Source: Poronia punctata (Eukaryota > Ascomycota > Sordariomycetes > Xylariales > Xylariaceae). From it: 40,417 nucleotides of DNA. The stretch spans positions 1 through 40,417 of the forward strand of contig MU401746.1 of NCBI GenBank assembly GCA_022579005.1, in the 5' to 3' direction. The translations under genes and the position numbers were made by a program. How positions within the stretch are numbered: position 1 is the first letter of the stretch; each line of letters begins with the position of its first letter. This document shows positions 12,108-23,649 of this stretch, piece by piece. A model generated the notes under the pieces. That model had not been told where the DNA came from and did no database searches. It saw only the letters and a list, made by a program, of their open reading frames with translations.

Positions 12108-12416
12108 TATAATAAGGTTAAAAAGAACAACTAGTACAAAAACTAATATATGTTTTATATTAACAATACAATTTAAAAGTAAAAAACTAAAAACTAAAAT
12201 ATATAGTGCAGTATTGTTTATACTTATTTATATTTTCTTTATTTTAAGGTTTTACTATAGCCTTTACTTAAAGTTTAATAATAGCTATTACCTTTTGCTA
12301 TAAGTTCTTAACAAAAGGGTAGTAAGTATAATCCTATAACTGTTAAATTAACAGGTTTATCTTATGTCTATAGGATTAATTAGATTAATATATATAGGGA
12401 CCACCTTTTTGTTATA
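12108..12416 (-). repeat. 5' LTR of Gypsy-1 (309 bp)
   Basis: Partner of 5325-5633 at a fixed offset with no net indel. It keeps more C and G, for example GGGACCACC at about 12398-12406 where the partner has AAAACTACT-type sequence, so the two LTRs were mutated independently. Nearly all differences are transitions. Confidence 0.88.
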
Positions 12417-12421
12417 CTTAA
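12417..12421. repeat. Target site duplication of Gypsy-1, right copy (CTTAA)
   Basis: Matches CCTAA at 5320-5324 except for one C/T change. It abuts the LTR end exactly. Confidence 0.72.
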
Positions 12422-13361
12422 GTTTTTACTTTTTTAAAAACTTTAACCTAAATATATATAAAGGCTAGCTTTTTTTTATACTTAAACTTAAAATATACTA
12501 TTAATAACTTTATTACGTTACCTGCGTAATTTGTTTTTAACATATAACCCTTATTATAATGCTTTTATATTAATTTAACTGCTTACTTTTAATATTTATA
12601 AACTATATAGCGTATAGCTTTTATTTGCTATAGCCTTTTTTTTACTTTTTACATATTAGATTAAAGCTGCTTTAGTATATATTTAATGCTTTTTAGGTAA
12701 TATTTATATAGCGCTTTAAATAGTAAATAGCTTATAATAGCGTATTAGCTATTATTATTTATAAAGTTAGCTTTTATTAATACTTTAACCTCGCTATTTA
12801 GCTTAGTACTATAAAAAGTATACAAGTACTTTTTTAAAGTTTAGTATACTTATTTTATTTAGTTATTAGTTTAAAAGTACTATATAGTAAATAGCTGTTA
12901 ACGTACTTTTTATACTTTATAAAACTTTTTTTAAAATTTACTTATAATAAGTTTATTTTTATTACTTATAATTTTTTTAAAAAACTTATACTAGCAATTT
13001 ACTTTATAATATATAATTACTATAAGCTTAGCAGCGTTAAGCATTTTTTATATAAAAATAAATAATATTATTTTTATAAACTAGTTTATAATAATTAAAA
13101 TTATATTATAAACGTTACTATTTGCTTTTATATATAAAAGTAGTTTTATAATAAAATTTAAGCTAATTTGTTTAAAAAGCTGCTTTAATAAAAATAATAA
13201 CTAAAGCTTTTTATAAAGCTTATATTTTAAGTTTTAAGCTTTTTTATATTGCGTATAGCTAGTAATATATTTTTAAACATTTTGCTTTAAGCTTTTTTAA
13301 TAAAGTTTATACTATAATAACTTAGCTATTTTTTTTATATGCTTAGCTTTTAAGTTATTAT
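12422..13361 (-). pseudogene. Middle segment of the complete G element, between the two insertions
   Basis: Bases 12417-13190 align in reverse with 1-775 of copy A, nearly base for base. 13191-13361 is the further upstream part of the element and corresponds to sequence left of the window in copy A. This segment joins 3554-5319 on one side and 23650 onward on the other. By position it should encode the integrase carboxyl part and what follows, but no catalytic residues can be read. Confidence 0.75.
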
Positions 13362-13366
13362 AATGC
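13362..13366. repeat. Target site duplication of Copia-F, left copy (AATGC)
   Basis: AATGC here and at 23645-23649 flank the two 656-bp LTRs exactly. With a G and a C in this AT-rich setting, a chance match at both edges is unlikely. Confidence 0.8.
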
Positions 13367-14022
13367 TTTAATAGATTGTATTAATTATATTTAGCAAAGT
13401 AAAAAGTAGAAAACAGTACTAAAATTAGCGTAGCTAGTATATATATTAAATATATAAGATTAATTAATATATATATATAACTAGTTTATAAGTGCGCATT
13501 GCTTAACTTTTATAATTAAGCAATATTTATATTTATTTTAGTTATATGTTTACTAAGTAGTTTAACTTATACTTTAATTATAAAAGCTATAAAGTAAATT
13601 ATGCTTGCTGCTTAATTAAGCAGTAAGTAAAATACGCTTTGCGCTTTTTACTTTTTTAATATTGCATACTTTTTATTTTAGCTTTATTTTTAATATTATA
13701 TTTATTAAATAATTTAAAAATGTTTTTACTTAGTGCTATATAGCACGTATGCTTTATACTAAATATATAAACTTTTATTATTATTAGTTATTATATATAA
13801 CTTTATTATTAATAAACTTAAAATAATTATAGCGCAATTTATAAAGCGCGTAGTTAATTTCTTAATTAACGTGCTATATATATTATATTTTTTAAAATAA
13901 GCTTTGCTTATTTTTTTAATATTAAATTAATTATAGCTTAATTTGCTAATATGTACTAAACGCTTTTTTACTTTAATAGTAACTACTTAGTTATTTTTAA
14001 AATAAACTTATTATTTATTATA
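13367..14022 (-). repeat. 3' LTR of Copia-F (656 bp)
   Basis: Starts TTTAATAGATTG on + and ends TTATTTATTATA at 14022. It aligns end to end with 22989-23644, of the same length. Differences are nearly all C/T or G/A. On the minus strand the LTR starts TATAATAAATA (probably TGTAAT) and ends CTATTAAA, not CA. Confidence 0.87.
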
Positions 14023-14384
14023 TACTTTTTATTTAAACTAAATAGTTTAAATATTATAATAAAGCTTTTTTAACTTTTATAGTATAAAAGAAAACATATA
14101 AAAATAAAACTTAATTTTAAAATTAAATTTAAACGCAGCAAACTAAGCACTACTAATTAAATTTCTTTTTACTAGTATAGTAAGTAAAATAAATATAAAA
14201 AAAGTAGCTTAAAATAACTAGCACTTTTAGTTTTTATAGTTATATTTAGCTAAAAGTTTTATAAATTTTTAAGGAAAACGTATACTTAGTACTTTATTTA
14301 ATTACTTATTTTATAATTAAATTTCTTTTTTATACTTTATACCTTATTAAGTATAAACTTTATACTTTTACTTTTAAAAAGTCT

Positions 14385-14818
14385 TTAAGTACTTTAAATT
14401 TTTTTGCTTAACTATATAGTACTTATACTTTAGTTAAGTATACTTTTATAAGTATTTTTAATTAGGTTTATATATACTTAGCGCTTAAAGTACTTTATAC
14501 TTATATACTAGGTTTTTTTTATATACTTATATTTTTTAATTACTAAAAGTGTTTTTTGCTAGGTACTAACTTTTTAATTTAAATTAATACTTTAACTACT
14601 AATTATTATAGCTTAATTAAAAAATAATATATTTATTATATATTTATTTTTATACTAGCTATATTAGCTAATTATATAGTGCTTTTTATAAGCATAAAAA
14701 GTAAACTTTTTTTTACTTATATTATAAGCTTTTTTTAACTTTTTACTTTTTAAATAACTTATATATATAAGCTACTTACTTTTTAACGCTTTTATTATAT
14801 GTATTTTACTAACTTTAA
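14385..14818 (-). repeat. Dispersed segment shared with 34822-35258 (reverse)
   Basis: About 435 bases here align, reversed, with 34822-35258, including small matched blocks such as GTAAGTAGCTTATATATATA and GTACTATATAGTTAAGCAAA. The match stops abruptly on both sides. It could be a solo LTR inserted at both places, or part of Copia-F copied to the other site. Neither edge shows clear TG/CA ends. Confidence 0.7.
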
Positions 14819-15440
14819 GCTTTTTTTGCTTAAAGCTTTTTTTTTTATATTTTTATAACTTTAGTAAGTATATATAATAATATTAAGTAATAGCGTTTAT
14901 ATTTTTTTTATTTTTTCTTTATTTTATTTAGCTTATACTATATTTTTTTTATATTAACTTGTTTTTTTTTTATATATTAGTTTAAAATAGTTTTAGCTTA
15001 CTTTTGTTTTTATGCTTTATACTTTTTTTATTTTTATATATTTTGCTTTAATTTTAATTTTGCTTATTATATTGCTTATTATTGCTGTTTTGCTAGCGCT
15101 TATATATATACTACTGCTACCTTAGCTTATTAAGTAGCTTACTAAGCAAATATACTTTATTACTTTTAAAAAAAATTGCTACTTAGTACTAGTTTTATAA
15201 AGCTTTTAAATTTAAATAAGTTACTTATATATATTTTTTATTATATAATTATATTTATCCTTTTTTAACTTTTATATATTATAAATATAATCTTACTAAG
15301 TTTTTTATATTAAAAAAGCTATTATTGCTTTTTTTTTATATTAATTACTTTATTGCTTTTTTAGTTGCTGCTTTTACTTTTTTTATTAGTTATTATATTG
15401 CTTTTTTTATTATATTTATAAGCTTTAATAAATTAAACTT

Positions 15441-15614
15441 TACTTTTAATAAAGGTATTATATAGGCTTTTGTTTTTTTTATTTTTTAAAAAGATCTAAA
15501 ACAACCTTTACTTTTTGCGCTTTACTTTACTTTTAATAAAGGTATTTTATAGGCTTTTATTTTTTTTTATTTTTTAAAAAGATTTAAAACAACCTTTACT
15601 TTTTGCGCTTTACT
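15441..15614. repeat. Tandem duplication, two units of 87 bp
   Basis: Two adjacent units begin with TACTTTTAATAAAGG at 15441 and 15528 and end with TTTTTGCGCTTTACTT. They differ at very few bases (ATATAGG/TTATAGG, GATCT/GATTT, TTTTG/TTTTA). They are much closer to each other than typical RIP-diverged copies here. Confidence 0.88.
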
Positions 15615-17399
15615 TTACTTTTTACTTTTTAGGTTTTAGTGTTGCTTTTAGTTTTTGCTTTTTAGTATTTTTTATGCTTTTGCTTTTAGCTTATTACTAA
15701 ATACTTTTTTTTAAACTTTTGCTTAGCAACTTTAACTTTGCTTTTATTTTAGTTACTGCTGCTTTTTTTAAAAAAAAGTTTTTATATTTAAAGTAGTTAA
15801 TTTTTTAGTTAAAGTTATTAAGCTACTTATTATAATACTAAAAAATATTTGCGCTTACCTTTTAAGCATAAACTTTTTTTTTAATATTTTTTTCAAGTTT
15901 TTAGCTTAATATTTTTGCGTTTTTTAGCTTTAAAGCTTACTTTAAGTGCTAATAGCGCTTTTTTTTTGCTGCTTATTTTGTTATTATTTTATAAATTATG
16001 TTATTAGTACTAAGCGCTTTTTTAAATATATTTACTATTTTTTTATTACTTTTAATAGTTATTATAAAGTTAATATTAGCTATTTTAAAATTATTAAAAC
16101 TAGTTTTTATACTTATTACGTTTACTATTAAAGTTGCTATAGTTATAAACTAATATAAGTACTTTTTATATATACTTTATTATTTTATACTAATTTAAAT
16201 TATATAGTAAACTTAAGTTATATAACTTTGCTTGCTGCTTTTATAAAGCTTTATATTTTAAGCAAATTAAAAAACTTTAAAATAATACTATAAATATTTT
16301 TTTTTATATATTTATTATGCTTATTAACTTTATATTAGCATATTAATAAGCTTTATAATACTATTTGCTTTATTTAATATTTATTAAATTAAAACTTTAA
16401 TAAAAATAGCAATATATTTAAAGATTTTTTAAAGTAAGTAGTTAGCTTAAAAGTTATTAGTTTAAAGTATTAGTAGCTAATTTAGCTTTAAAGATTATTT
16501 AAAATTAAGTAGTATTAGTATAACTTTTTTTTATTACGTTTTTTTTATATTTTATAATATATTTACTATTTAGCTTATATATACTTGCTAACTTATTTTT
16601 TTTTATATTTTATATTATATATTACTTATATATATTATATATATTTTAACTTAGTACTTTAATAAATTATAAATTAAGCATTATATAAAAATATTTAAAT
16701 ATAATATAAAAAAGCTTTTTAGTTAAACTATTTGCTAGCATATTTTTAGTTAAAATATATTTAACTTTAAAAGGTTTTTAAAAATATTTATATTAAACTT
16801 ATATATTTTATATATTTATATATTATAATTAAGTACTAATTTTTTTTAATTGCTTATTATAAGCTTAATAGCTTAAGTATTATTATAGTAAATTATTTAA
16901 TTTTAATTAAAGTCTAAGCGTAGCTTTTTTAATAAGCATTTAATTATTATAAGCTTTTATGCTATAGCTTTTAAAATAATTAGTTTTGCTTTAATTATTA
17001 ATATAAACATAGTAAATTATTAATACGCTTTTTATATAATAAAGCTATTTTAAAAGTTTATTAAGTATTTATAAGTTAAGCATTATGTTTTTTTATTATT
17101 TATAAATAACGCATTACTTATAATAACTAAAGCTTATATTATATTTAGTATACTATTTATTACTATTTTTAAAGTTTATATTATAAATAAGTATTAAATT
17201 ATTTAATTTATAGCTTTATAATAGTTTAGTTTAAAATTTATAAAAAAGCGCAATAGTAATAAAGCTATATATGCTATATTTAGCTTAGTTATAATTATTA
17301 TATAAATAATTAACCTAACTTTTTTTTAATATCCTTTAATTTTTTTTATAATTATAGTGCTTTTAACTTTTATAAGTTTTTTATATAATAAAAAAGTAA

Positions 17400-17830
17400 T
17401 TAGTATTTAGCTTAAATTAGCTTAATAAAAGCGCTTAGCTACTTTTTTAATATATTAGTTATAAAGTAAAAAGATTATTTTTTTTTATTTTTTAATAATA
17501 CGTATTTTAAAAAACTATACAATATTTTTTTAGTTTTTAATCTTATAGTATCTTTTAATTTTTTAAATAATTAAAGCTGCTTTATACTTATTTAGTTTAT
17601 TATAAATAACTAAAAAGTTATTAATATAAAATATAATAAAAACTAATTAATTTTTAATATATTATAAATATAGTTTTTTAAGTAATAGTTTAAGTTTAAA
17701 AATTTTAAATATTAATATAAACTTTTTATATTATAAAAATAGCAAGTTTTTTAACTTATAAAGTGCTTTAAGCAGCAATATTACTTTATTTTTTTTATAA
17801 TTAGCTTGTTTAATCCTTTATATATTATAA
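17400..17830 (-). pseudogene. Copia-F reverse transcriptase remnant
   Basis: On the minus strand an ALYKLK segment (near 17763, from LYGLK) is followed 45 codons later, in frame, by the active-site box YINN at 17628-17617 (YVDD or YIDD before RIP). Then come FFKIRIIKK (from FLGIRIIRD) near 17515-17490 and YIKKVAKRF near 17440. This order and the WFLGIRI-type motif after the box are diagnostic of Ty1/Copia rather than Ty3/Gypsy. Stops replace Trp and Gln codons, and both active-site Asp are Asn. The domain is dead, but it is one of the best-preserved protein traces in the element. Confidence 0.87.
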
Positions 17831-20800
17831 GTTTTAACTTTTTACATATTATATTAAAAAACGCACTTTTAATATTAAATTGCTTAACTTTATAATTTTT
17901 TAGCTATAATTGCTATTATAATCTTAAACGTTATTGCTATTAAAGTAGCTATATAAGTTAATTATAAAGTTTTTATTTACTATTAATTACTTTATACTAT
18001 AAGTTATGCTTTATACTTTATAAAAATACTTTTTTTATTAAACTTATATATAAATACTTATTTAAATAATAATAGCTTACATTTTACTTTGCTTTTAAAT
18101 TTTTTTTTTATTATATTAAATAAAAATATTTAAGTTAGCTTACGCTTTATGCTTTTATAAAATTAGTTTTTTAAAAAGTATTTAGCTACGTTTTTTTACT
18201 TTAAAAGTAGCAGCTTAGTAAAATTATTATAATATATACGCTTTAATAGCGCTGCACTTTTTTTTTGTATTACTTTTTATTATACTGCTACTATAAATAT
18301 TGTATATAACGTTTTATACTTATAATTGCTTATATATATTATTTTTAAATATTTTTAAAAAAATGTTTATAAAAACTTTATAAAGCAATTGTTTTTAAAA
18401 ATAAAAAAAAAAAGTTTATACTATATAATAGCGTATACTATATAGCTTAACTTATTAAAATTATTTAAGTTATTTAGCTTAACCTTTTTAAGTTTTTAGC
18501 TTATATATAAAGCTAGCAAGTAAATCTTTTTTATATATTTATGTTTTACTTTAAGCAGCTTTTTCTTTTGTTTTTTTTTTAATTTAAAGCTTTATAAATT
18601 GCTTTGCTTTACTTTTTTCTTTTTTATTAGAAAATTTATTATTTTTTAATAAAAGTTGCTTTAAGTTTTTTATAAAAGCGTTAAAAAAATTGCTTATAAT
18701 AATTAGCTTTTTTTTACTATTATTAACTGTAATTTTTTTTTTAACTTTTAATAAGCTTTATATTAGCGTTTACTAAAGTAATAGTTTTATTAAGATTTTT
18801 TTAAATTATACTAGCTTTAGTTTTTTTAGTTGCTATGCTAATAGTTATAAAGCAGCCTTTTTGCTAAAATATAACTATACTACTAGTGTAGCTTTTTTAT
18901 TAAAATAGAACTACGTTGCTAGCGTAGTACTTTTACTAAAATATAACTACGTTGCTAATATAGTACTTTTTTTAAAAAACAACTATAATAGCAGCTTTAA
19001 AACTTTTGCTTATTATATAAGTATTTTTTTTATATATTGCTTAAAAGCTATTAAGCATTGCTTAATTGCTTTTTTGCTTTGTTTAGTTATTTTTAGTGCT
19101 ATACTTTGCTTAAATTAACTTTTTTTGCTTAAACTACTTTTAAATAGCTAGCCTTTTTATATTTATTTAAATTTAAGTTTAGATTTAAAAGCTTTATACT
19201 TAATATAAATTTAATTAAAATAATTAGCTTTATTTTTTTGCTTTTGTTTTTTTACTACTATTGCTTTTATTACTACTTTTTAAATAAAAACTAGCTTATT
19301 TTCTACTTATAAAATAGTTAACTGCTTATTTTGCAAGCTATTTAGCTTCTTAATATATAAGCTAGTTAACTGCTTATTTTTTTAGTTAATTAAATTAACT
19401 AGTTACTTTTTGCGCACTTTAGTTAACTATTTATTTTTTTAATAATACTTATAATAAAAGTAGTAAAAGCATTTAATAAAGCTATATTTTAAGTTTTTTT
19501 AATTTTAAGTAAAAGCTTAAATATATTTTAAAAGCGCTGCTTTTAAGTTTGTTATATTATATATTTTTATACTATATTTAATAAAGTTTATATACTTTTT
19601 TTATTTAATTGCTTTATACTAATACTTTTTTTAAAGTTTTTTTAAGATTACTTGCTTTAAACTAGCTTTAGTAGCTTAAGTATTATTAAAAAAATAAAAA
19701 TTTTATTTATAAATAAAGTTTTAAAATATATTTAACTTTTCTTATTAGTTTTCTAGCTATACTTACTTTTAACTTTTGCTTTTAAAAGCTTTTAAGTAGC
19801 TATACTATATAATATTTACTTTTAAGTTAATTAGCTTTTTTATAATAATTTTTTTAAATACTTTTATTTTTATAGCTATATATTTAACTTTTTATTAAAT
19901 AGTTTATTAATAAAGTATTAAAAAATTAAATTAACTTTAGTAAATTTATATAATTTTATATTTATATAAATTCTTTTTTTATATTTTTTAAAGTTATAAA
20001 ACTACTATTTATTAAACTTAATATTTTAAGTTATAATAACTTTTTTTATAATAAGTATTTATACTTAGTATATATTAAACGCTATATATTTAACTATATA
20101 TTTAATATACGCATATAGCTTAGTTTTAAATTTTTACTTATTTTTATTAGCAAGGTAATTTTGTTTTAATAAGTATACTTTATACTTATAAGCTACTATT
20201 TTTAACTAGTTAAGTTAAGCATTACTTATTAGTACTTTGCTTATTAATAGTATATATTAGCAAACGTAGTAATTAAACTAAGTATTAAGCTTTTTTAAAA
20301 AGCTTATATTGTTATACGCTTTAAATAAGCTTTAGTTATATAATTATATAGCAGCTTTAATAGCTTTAAGCTATAGCTTAATTAAAAAGCTTATACTATA
20401 TAATATAATTTTAGCTTTTTTTATAATTTTTTTACTTGCTTATTTAGCTGCTTTAGTTAGTTTCTTTATATACTTTAATAGTATTTTAATTTTAATTTTT
20501 TTTATACTATAGTTAATAACGCGTTTAACTATTAATTATAATTACTACTTATTTATTATTATAGCAAAATAGTATTATTATAAGCTTATAACAACGCTAT
20601 ACTTAACTTTTAAATATAATAATTTTAATAAAAACTTTTTACTAAATTTTATACTATATTATAAAAATATATAATATTTTAAAGTATTTGTTTTTAAAAA
20701 TAATTAACTAAAATGTTTTATTATACTTTTTATTATAATTAAAAAGATTTTAATATACTTTTTAAAATAAATACTTAGTATGTTGCTTTAAAGTTTTTTA

Positions 20801-22970
20801 AAAAATTACTTTTAGTACGTAGTTAATTATATAACTTTTATACTTAATATATAGTATTTTTTAAATTTTTATATTTTTTACTTTATAAGCTTAAGCTTTT
20901 AGCGCTTTAGCTTTTAAGTACTTAAATTTAAAATATTATAATGCTTTATTATTTTTTTATAGTTTTAAAAAGTTGCTTAAAATTTAAAATGCTTATTTAG
21001 TAGTAGCTATTATTAAACTAGCTATGCTTATTATAAACTTTTTTATATAGTTAGTGCTTATTATAAAGTATAATTTAAAGTAAAAAAAAAAATTATATTA
21101 AAAAAAAACTAACTTATGCTTATATTATAGTTTTTTAACTATAACGTTATACTTAATTATTTTAAAGTGCAATATGCAATTTAAGCTATAATACTAAATT
21201 TATTTATTTTTTAGCTTAGCTTTTAATATAATATTAATATAAAAACCTTTTATAAAATAAATATTTTTAAGCACTAAATTTTTTTTATTTTTTTTATTTT
21301 TAATATTAAGTATATTTTAAATAATTTTACGTTTTTTTTTAAATTAAAAAAGAAAATATACTAGCTTTAACTTAGTTATTTTTAGTTAAAATAAATAATT
21401 TTATATTAAGCAGCTTTATATAGTTTATTAAGTATATAGCCTTATAATTATTTAAAATAGTACTATTTAATAGTACGTGCTTATTTATACTAATAGTAGT
21501 ATATATTTTATATAAATTATTTTAAGTGCTGTTAACTATAATAAAATTAATAACTATATAAACTATATTATATAGTAGCTATATTTTCTTTTTAAATTAA
21601 AAAAATTATTTAAGCCTTTACTATTAAATAATAATTTTTTTATAAAGCTTAGCACTTTCTTTTTTTTTTAATTTTATTATATAGCTTACTTTATTTATTG
21701 CTTTAATAGCGTTATTATATAGTTTTAAGCTTATTATTAATTATTTTTAGTAGCTAGTTAAAAGTATAAGATTTAGTTACTATAAACTAGCATTAAGCGT
21801 ACTTATTAAGCTTTTAAAAGTATTTTATTAATTTTTTATAAAAGCACTTATATAATTTATATTTTTTCTTTTTTTTTAACTTTTTAAAAAATAAGCTTTT
21901 TAAGCTACTTTTAGCAATAGCAAATATAGCTATATATTTTACTTTTTTTTTAACTAATATTTAATTACTAAGTTAGCTATAAGCTAATTTATTTTTTTTA
22001 TTATAAAAAAAAGTTTACTTTTTGCTTGCTTATAAAAAAATTAACCTTTTTTTTAAGTAGCCTATTTTAATTAAAGCTTTAGCTAAAATATATATAATAA
22101 ATTTTTAATTATAAATAGCTTTTTAATTTTTTTAAGCTTATAATTAAACGCTTTATAGTAAACTATAGTTTATTTTTTATATTATTTATTAAACTTAATA
22201 TTGCTATTTTTAGCTTTTATAAAAACTTTTTAGTATTGCTTTTAAGCAATTAAATAATAATTAACTTTATAAAGCGCAATAATATTATATAATATTTTAA
22301 CTTAGTTTTAAAGCATTAGCTAGCTACTTTTTATTTATATTATATTAACTTATATATAATACTTTATATTAACAGTTTTTTTAACTTAAGCTTAAAGCAT
22401 ATTAATTTAAAGCTGCTTATATGCTTTATATTATATATTTTATATTTTAAAGCTTTATTAAATAATAAGCTTTTTATTATTAAACTATTATAAACTATTA
22501 TATTAATTTTTAAAGTTTATTACTTTTTAAATTTTTTTTTTTTTTACTTTTTTAGCTTTACGTAGTACTTTTTAGCACAACAATGCTTAAGTTCTTAAAG
22601 CATAGTTGCTTTAAAAAAGCGTTTAAAAACTTTTTTAAAGTTATATTTAAAAAAATACTTATTTAAGTTAATATTTTTTTAAATACTTTTAGTAATAATA
22701 ATAATTTAAAAAGTTTTAAATTATTGCTTTTAATTTTAAAAATAAGCAAGCTTTATATAAAACTTAATAAATATAAAAGTATTATTAAATATTTTAATAG
22801 TTATTAAATTATATTATATAATAACTAAAAATGTTTAAAAAAAAATATATAGTATAAAAAATATTAGCTTATTAAATAAAAACTAATATAATTAGTAAAA
22901 AAATATTATATAATTATATAAAGCTAGCTTTTAAAAAAAGCAATTTTATATAAGCACTAGTTTTTTAATA
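17831..22970 (-). pseudogene. Copia-F gag, protease and integrase region, unreadable
   Basis: Copia order is gag, protease, integrase, then RT, so these 5.1 kb between the primer-binding site and RT should hold the first three. No frame remains open and I could not identify zinc-knuckle or integrase residues with confidence. A 36-bp tandem repeat at 18865-19008 lies where the spacer between integrase and RT is expected. Confidence 0.5.
18865..19008. repeat. Tandem repeat, four units of 36 bp
   Basis: Units start at 18865, 18901, 18937 and 18973, each with TAAAATA-AACTA followed by a TAGC/GTAGTAC part and a T run. The first three are close, the fourth is degenerate. The period is 12 codons with no length drift, which fits a repeat once translated on the minus strand in Copia-F. 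The units keep CG and TG dinucleotides (ACGTTGCTAGCGTAG), unusual for this window. Confidence 0.85.
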
Positions 22971-22988
22971 GCAAACTAAGCTTATAAC
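22971..22988 (-). other. Primer-binding site of Copia-F, half initiator tRNA-Met type
   Basis: On the minus strand GTTATAAGCTTAGTTTGC follows the 5' LTR directly. The same 18 bases follow the other Copia LTR at 38943-38960. The first 13 or so match the complement of the anticodon stem-loop of eukaryotic initiator tRNA-Met (GTTATGAGCCCAG) once G-to-A and C-to-T change is allowed. Priming by a 5' half of this tRNA is known for Drosophila copia and yeast Ty5. Confidence 0.7.
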
Positions 22989-23644
22989 TTTAATAAATTA
23001 TATTAACTATATTTAGCAAAATAAAAAGTAAAAAACAATGCTAAAATTAGCATAGCTAGTATATATATTAAATATATAAAATTAATTAATATATATATAT
23101 AATTAGTTTATAAGTATGCATTACTTAACCTTTATAGTTAAACAACACTTATACTTATTTTAGTTATATATTAGTTAAGCAATTTAACTTCTGCTTTAAC
23201 TATAAAAGCTATAAAGTAAATTATATTTATTGCTTAATTAAATAATAAATAAAATATGCTTTATATTTTTTACTTTTTTAATATTATATACTTTTTATTT
23301 TAGCTTTATTTTTAACGTTATATTTATTAAATAACTTAAAAGTATTTTTACTTAGTACTATATAGCGCATATACTTTATACTAAGTATATAAACCTTTTT
23401 TTTTATTAGTTATTATATATAACCTTATTATTAATAGACCTAAGATAATTATAGTACAATTTATAAAGCGCGCAGTTATTTTTTTAATTAACGCGCTGCA
23501 TATATTATATTTTTTAAAATAAACTCTGCTTATTCTTTTAATATTAAATTAATTGTAGCTTAATTTGCTAATATATACTAAACGCTCCTCTATTCTAATA
23601 ATAACTACTTAGTTATTTTTAAAGTAGACCTATTATTTATTATA
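22989..23644 (-). repeat. 5' LTR of Copia-F (656 bp)
   Basis: Partner of 13367-14022. It holds blocks with more retained C and G, such as AAGCGCGCAG and ACGCGCTGCA near 23465-23500 and CGCTCCTCTATTC near 23583. The LTR ends at 23644, followed by the AATGC duplication. Confidence 0.87.
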
Positions 23645-23649
23645 AATGC
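23645..23649. repeat. Target site duplication of Copia-F, right copy (AATGC)
   Basis: Identical to 13362-13366 and directly adjacent to the LTR. Confidence 0.8.

Larger units (their letters stand above)
5325..12416 (-). mobile_element. Gypsy-1: complete RIP-killed Ty3/Gypsy retrotransposon nested in element G
   Basis: This element of 7,092 bp is bounded by two 309-bp LTRs at a constant offset of 6,783 bases, with a 5-bp target duplication. A purine tract at the left LTR (minus strand AAAGGGGGGAT) and the strand of the reverse transcriptase show it reads right to left. The RT box at 8515-8526 and the following FLKFYNFY-like segment near 8241-8270 place it in Ty3/Gypsy. It entered element G after G had inserted. 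By element order gag should lie near 10,000-12,000 and integrase near 6,000-7,500, but I could not confirm residues for these. Confidence 0.87.
14023..17399 (-). pseudogene. Copia-F region after reverse transcriptase, long and unassigned
   Basis: RNase H should fill the first 500-600 bases after RT (down to about 16,800). The remaining 2.7 kb or so before the 3' LTR is longer than Copia elements usually have. It is strongly T-rich on + with runs of TTTTGCTTTTTTT type. It contains the shared segment 14385-14818 and the 87-bp tandem duplication 15441-15614. A chance plus-strand frame at 15946-16131 is not a gene. It may hold a nested fragment or an extra coding region; I cannot tell which. Confidence 0.5.
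13367..23644 (-). mobile_element. Copia-F: complete RIP-killed Ty1/Copia retrotransposon nested in element G
   Basis: A 10,278-bp element bounded by two 656-bp LTRs with a perfect 5-bp duplication. It reads right to left: primer-binding site at 22971-22988 next to the right LTR, RT in 17400-17830 on the minus strand, with the Copia-type order LYGLK, YVDD, WFLGIRI. The internal part is about 9.0 kb, much longer than the roughly 4-5 kb usual for Copia. Some of the excess lies after RT (14023-16800) and includes a segment shared with 34822-35258. It lies inside G and so is younger than G. Confidence 0.87.

Noticed and set aside
15946..16131. Open frame of 61 codons on +, looking like a small membrane protein
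   Set aside because: Phe/Tyr/Ile richness follows from T-rich DNA on the antisense strand of Copia-F. No start context or homology can be argued.
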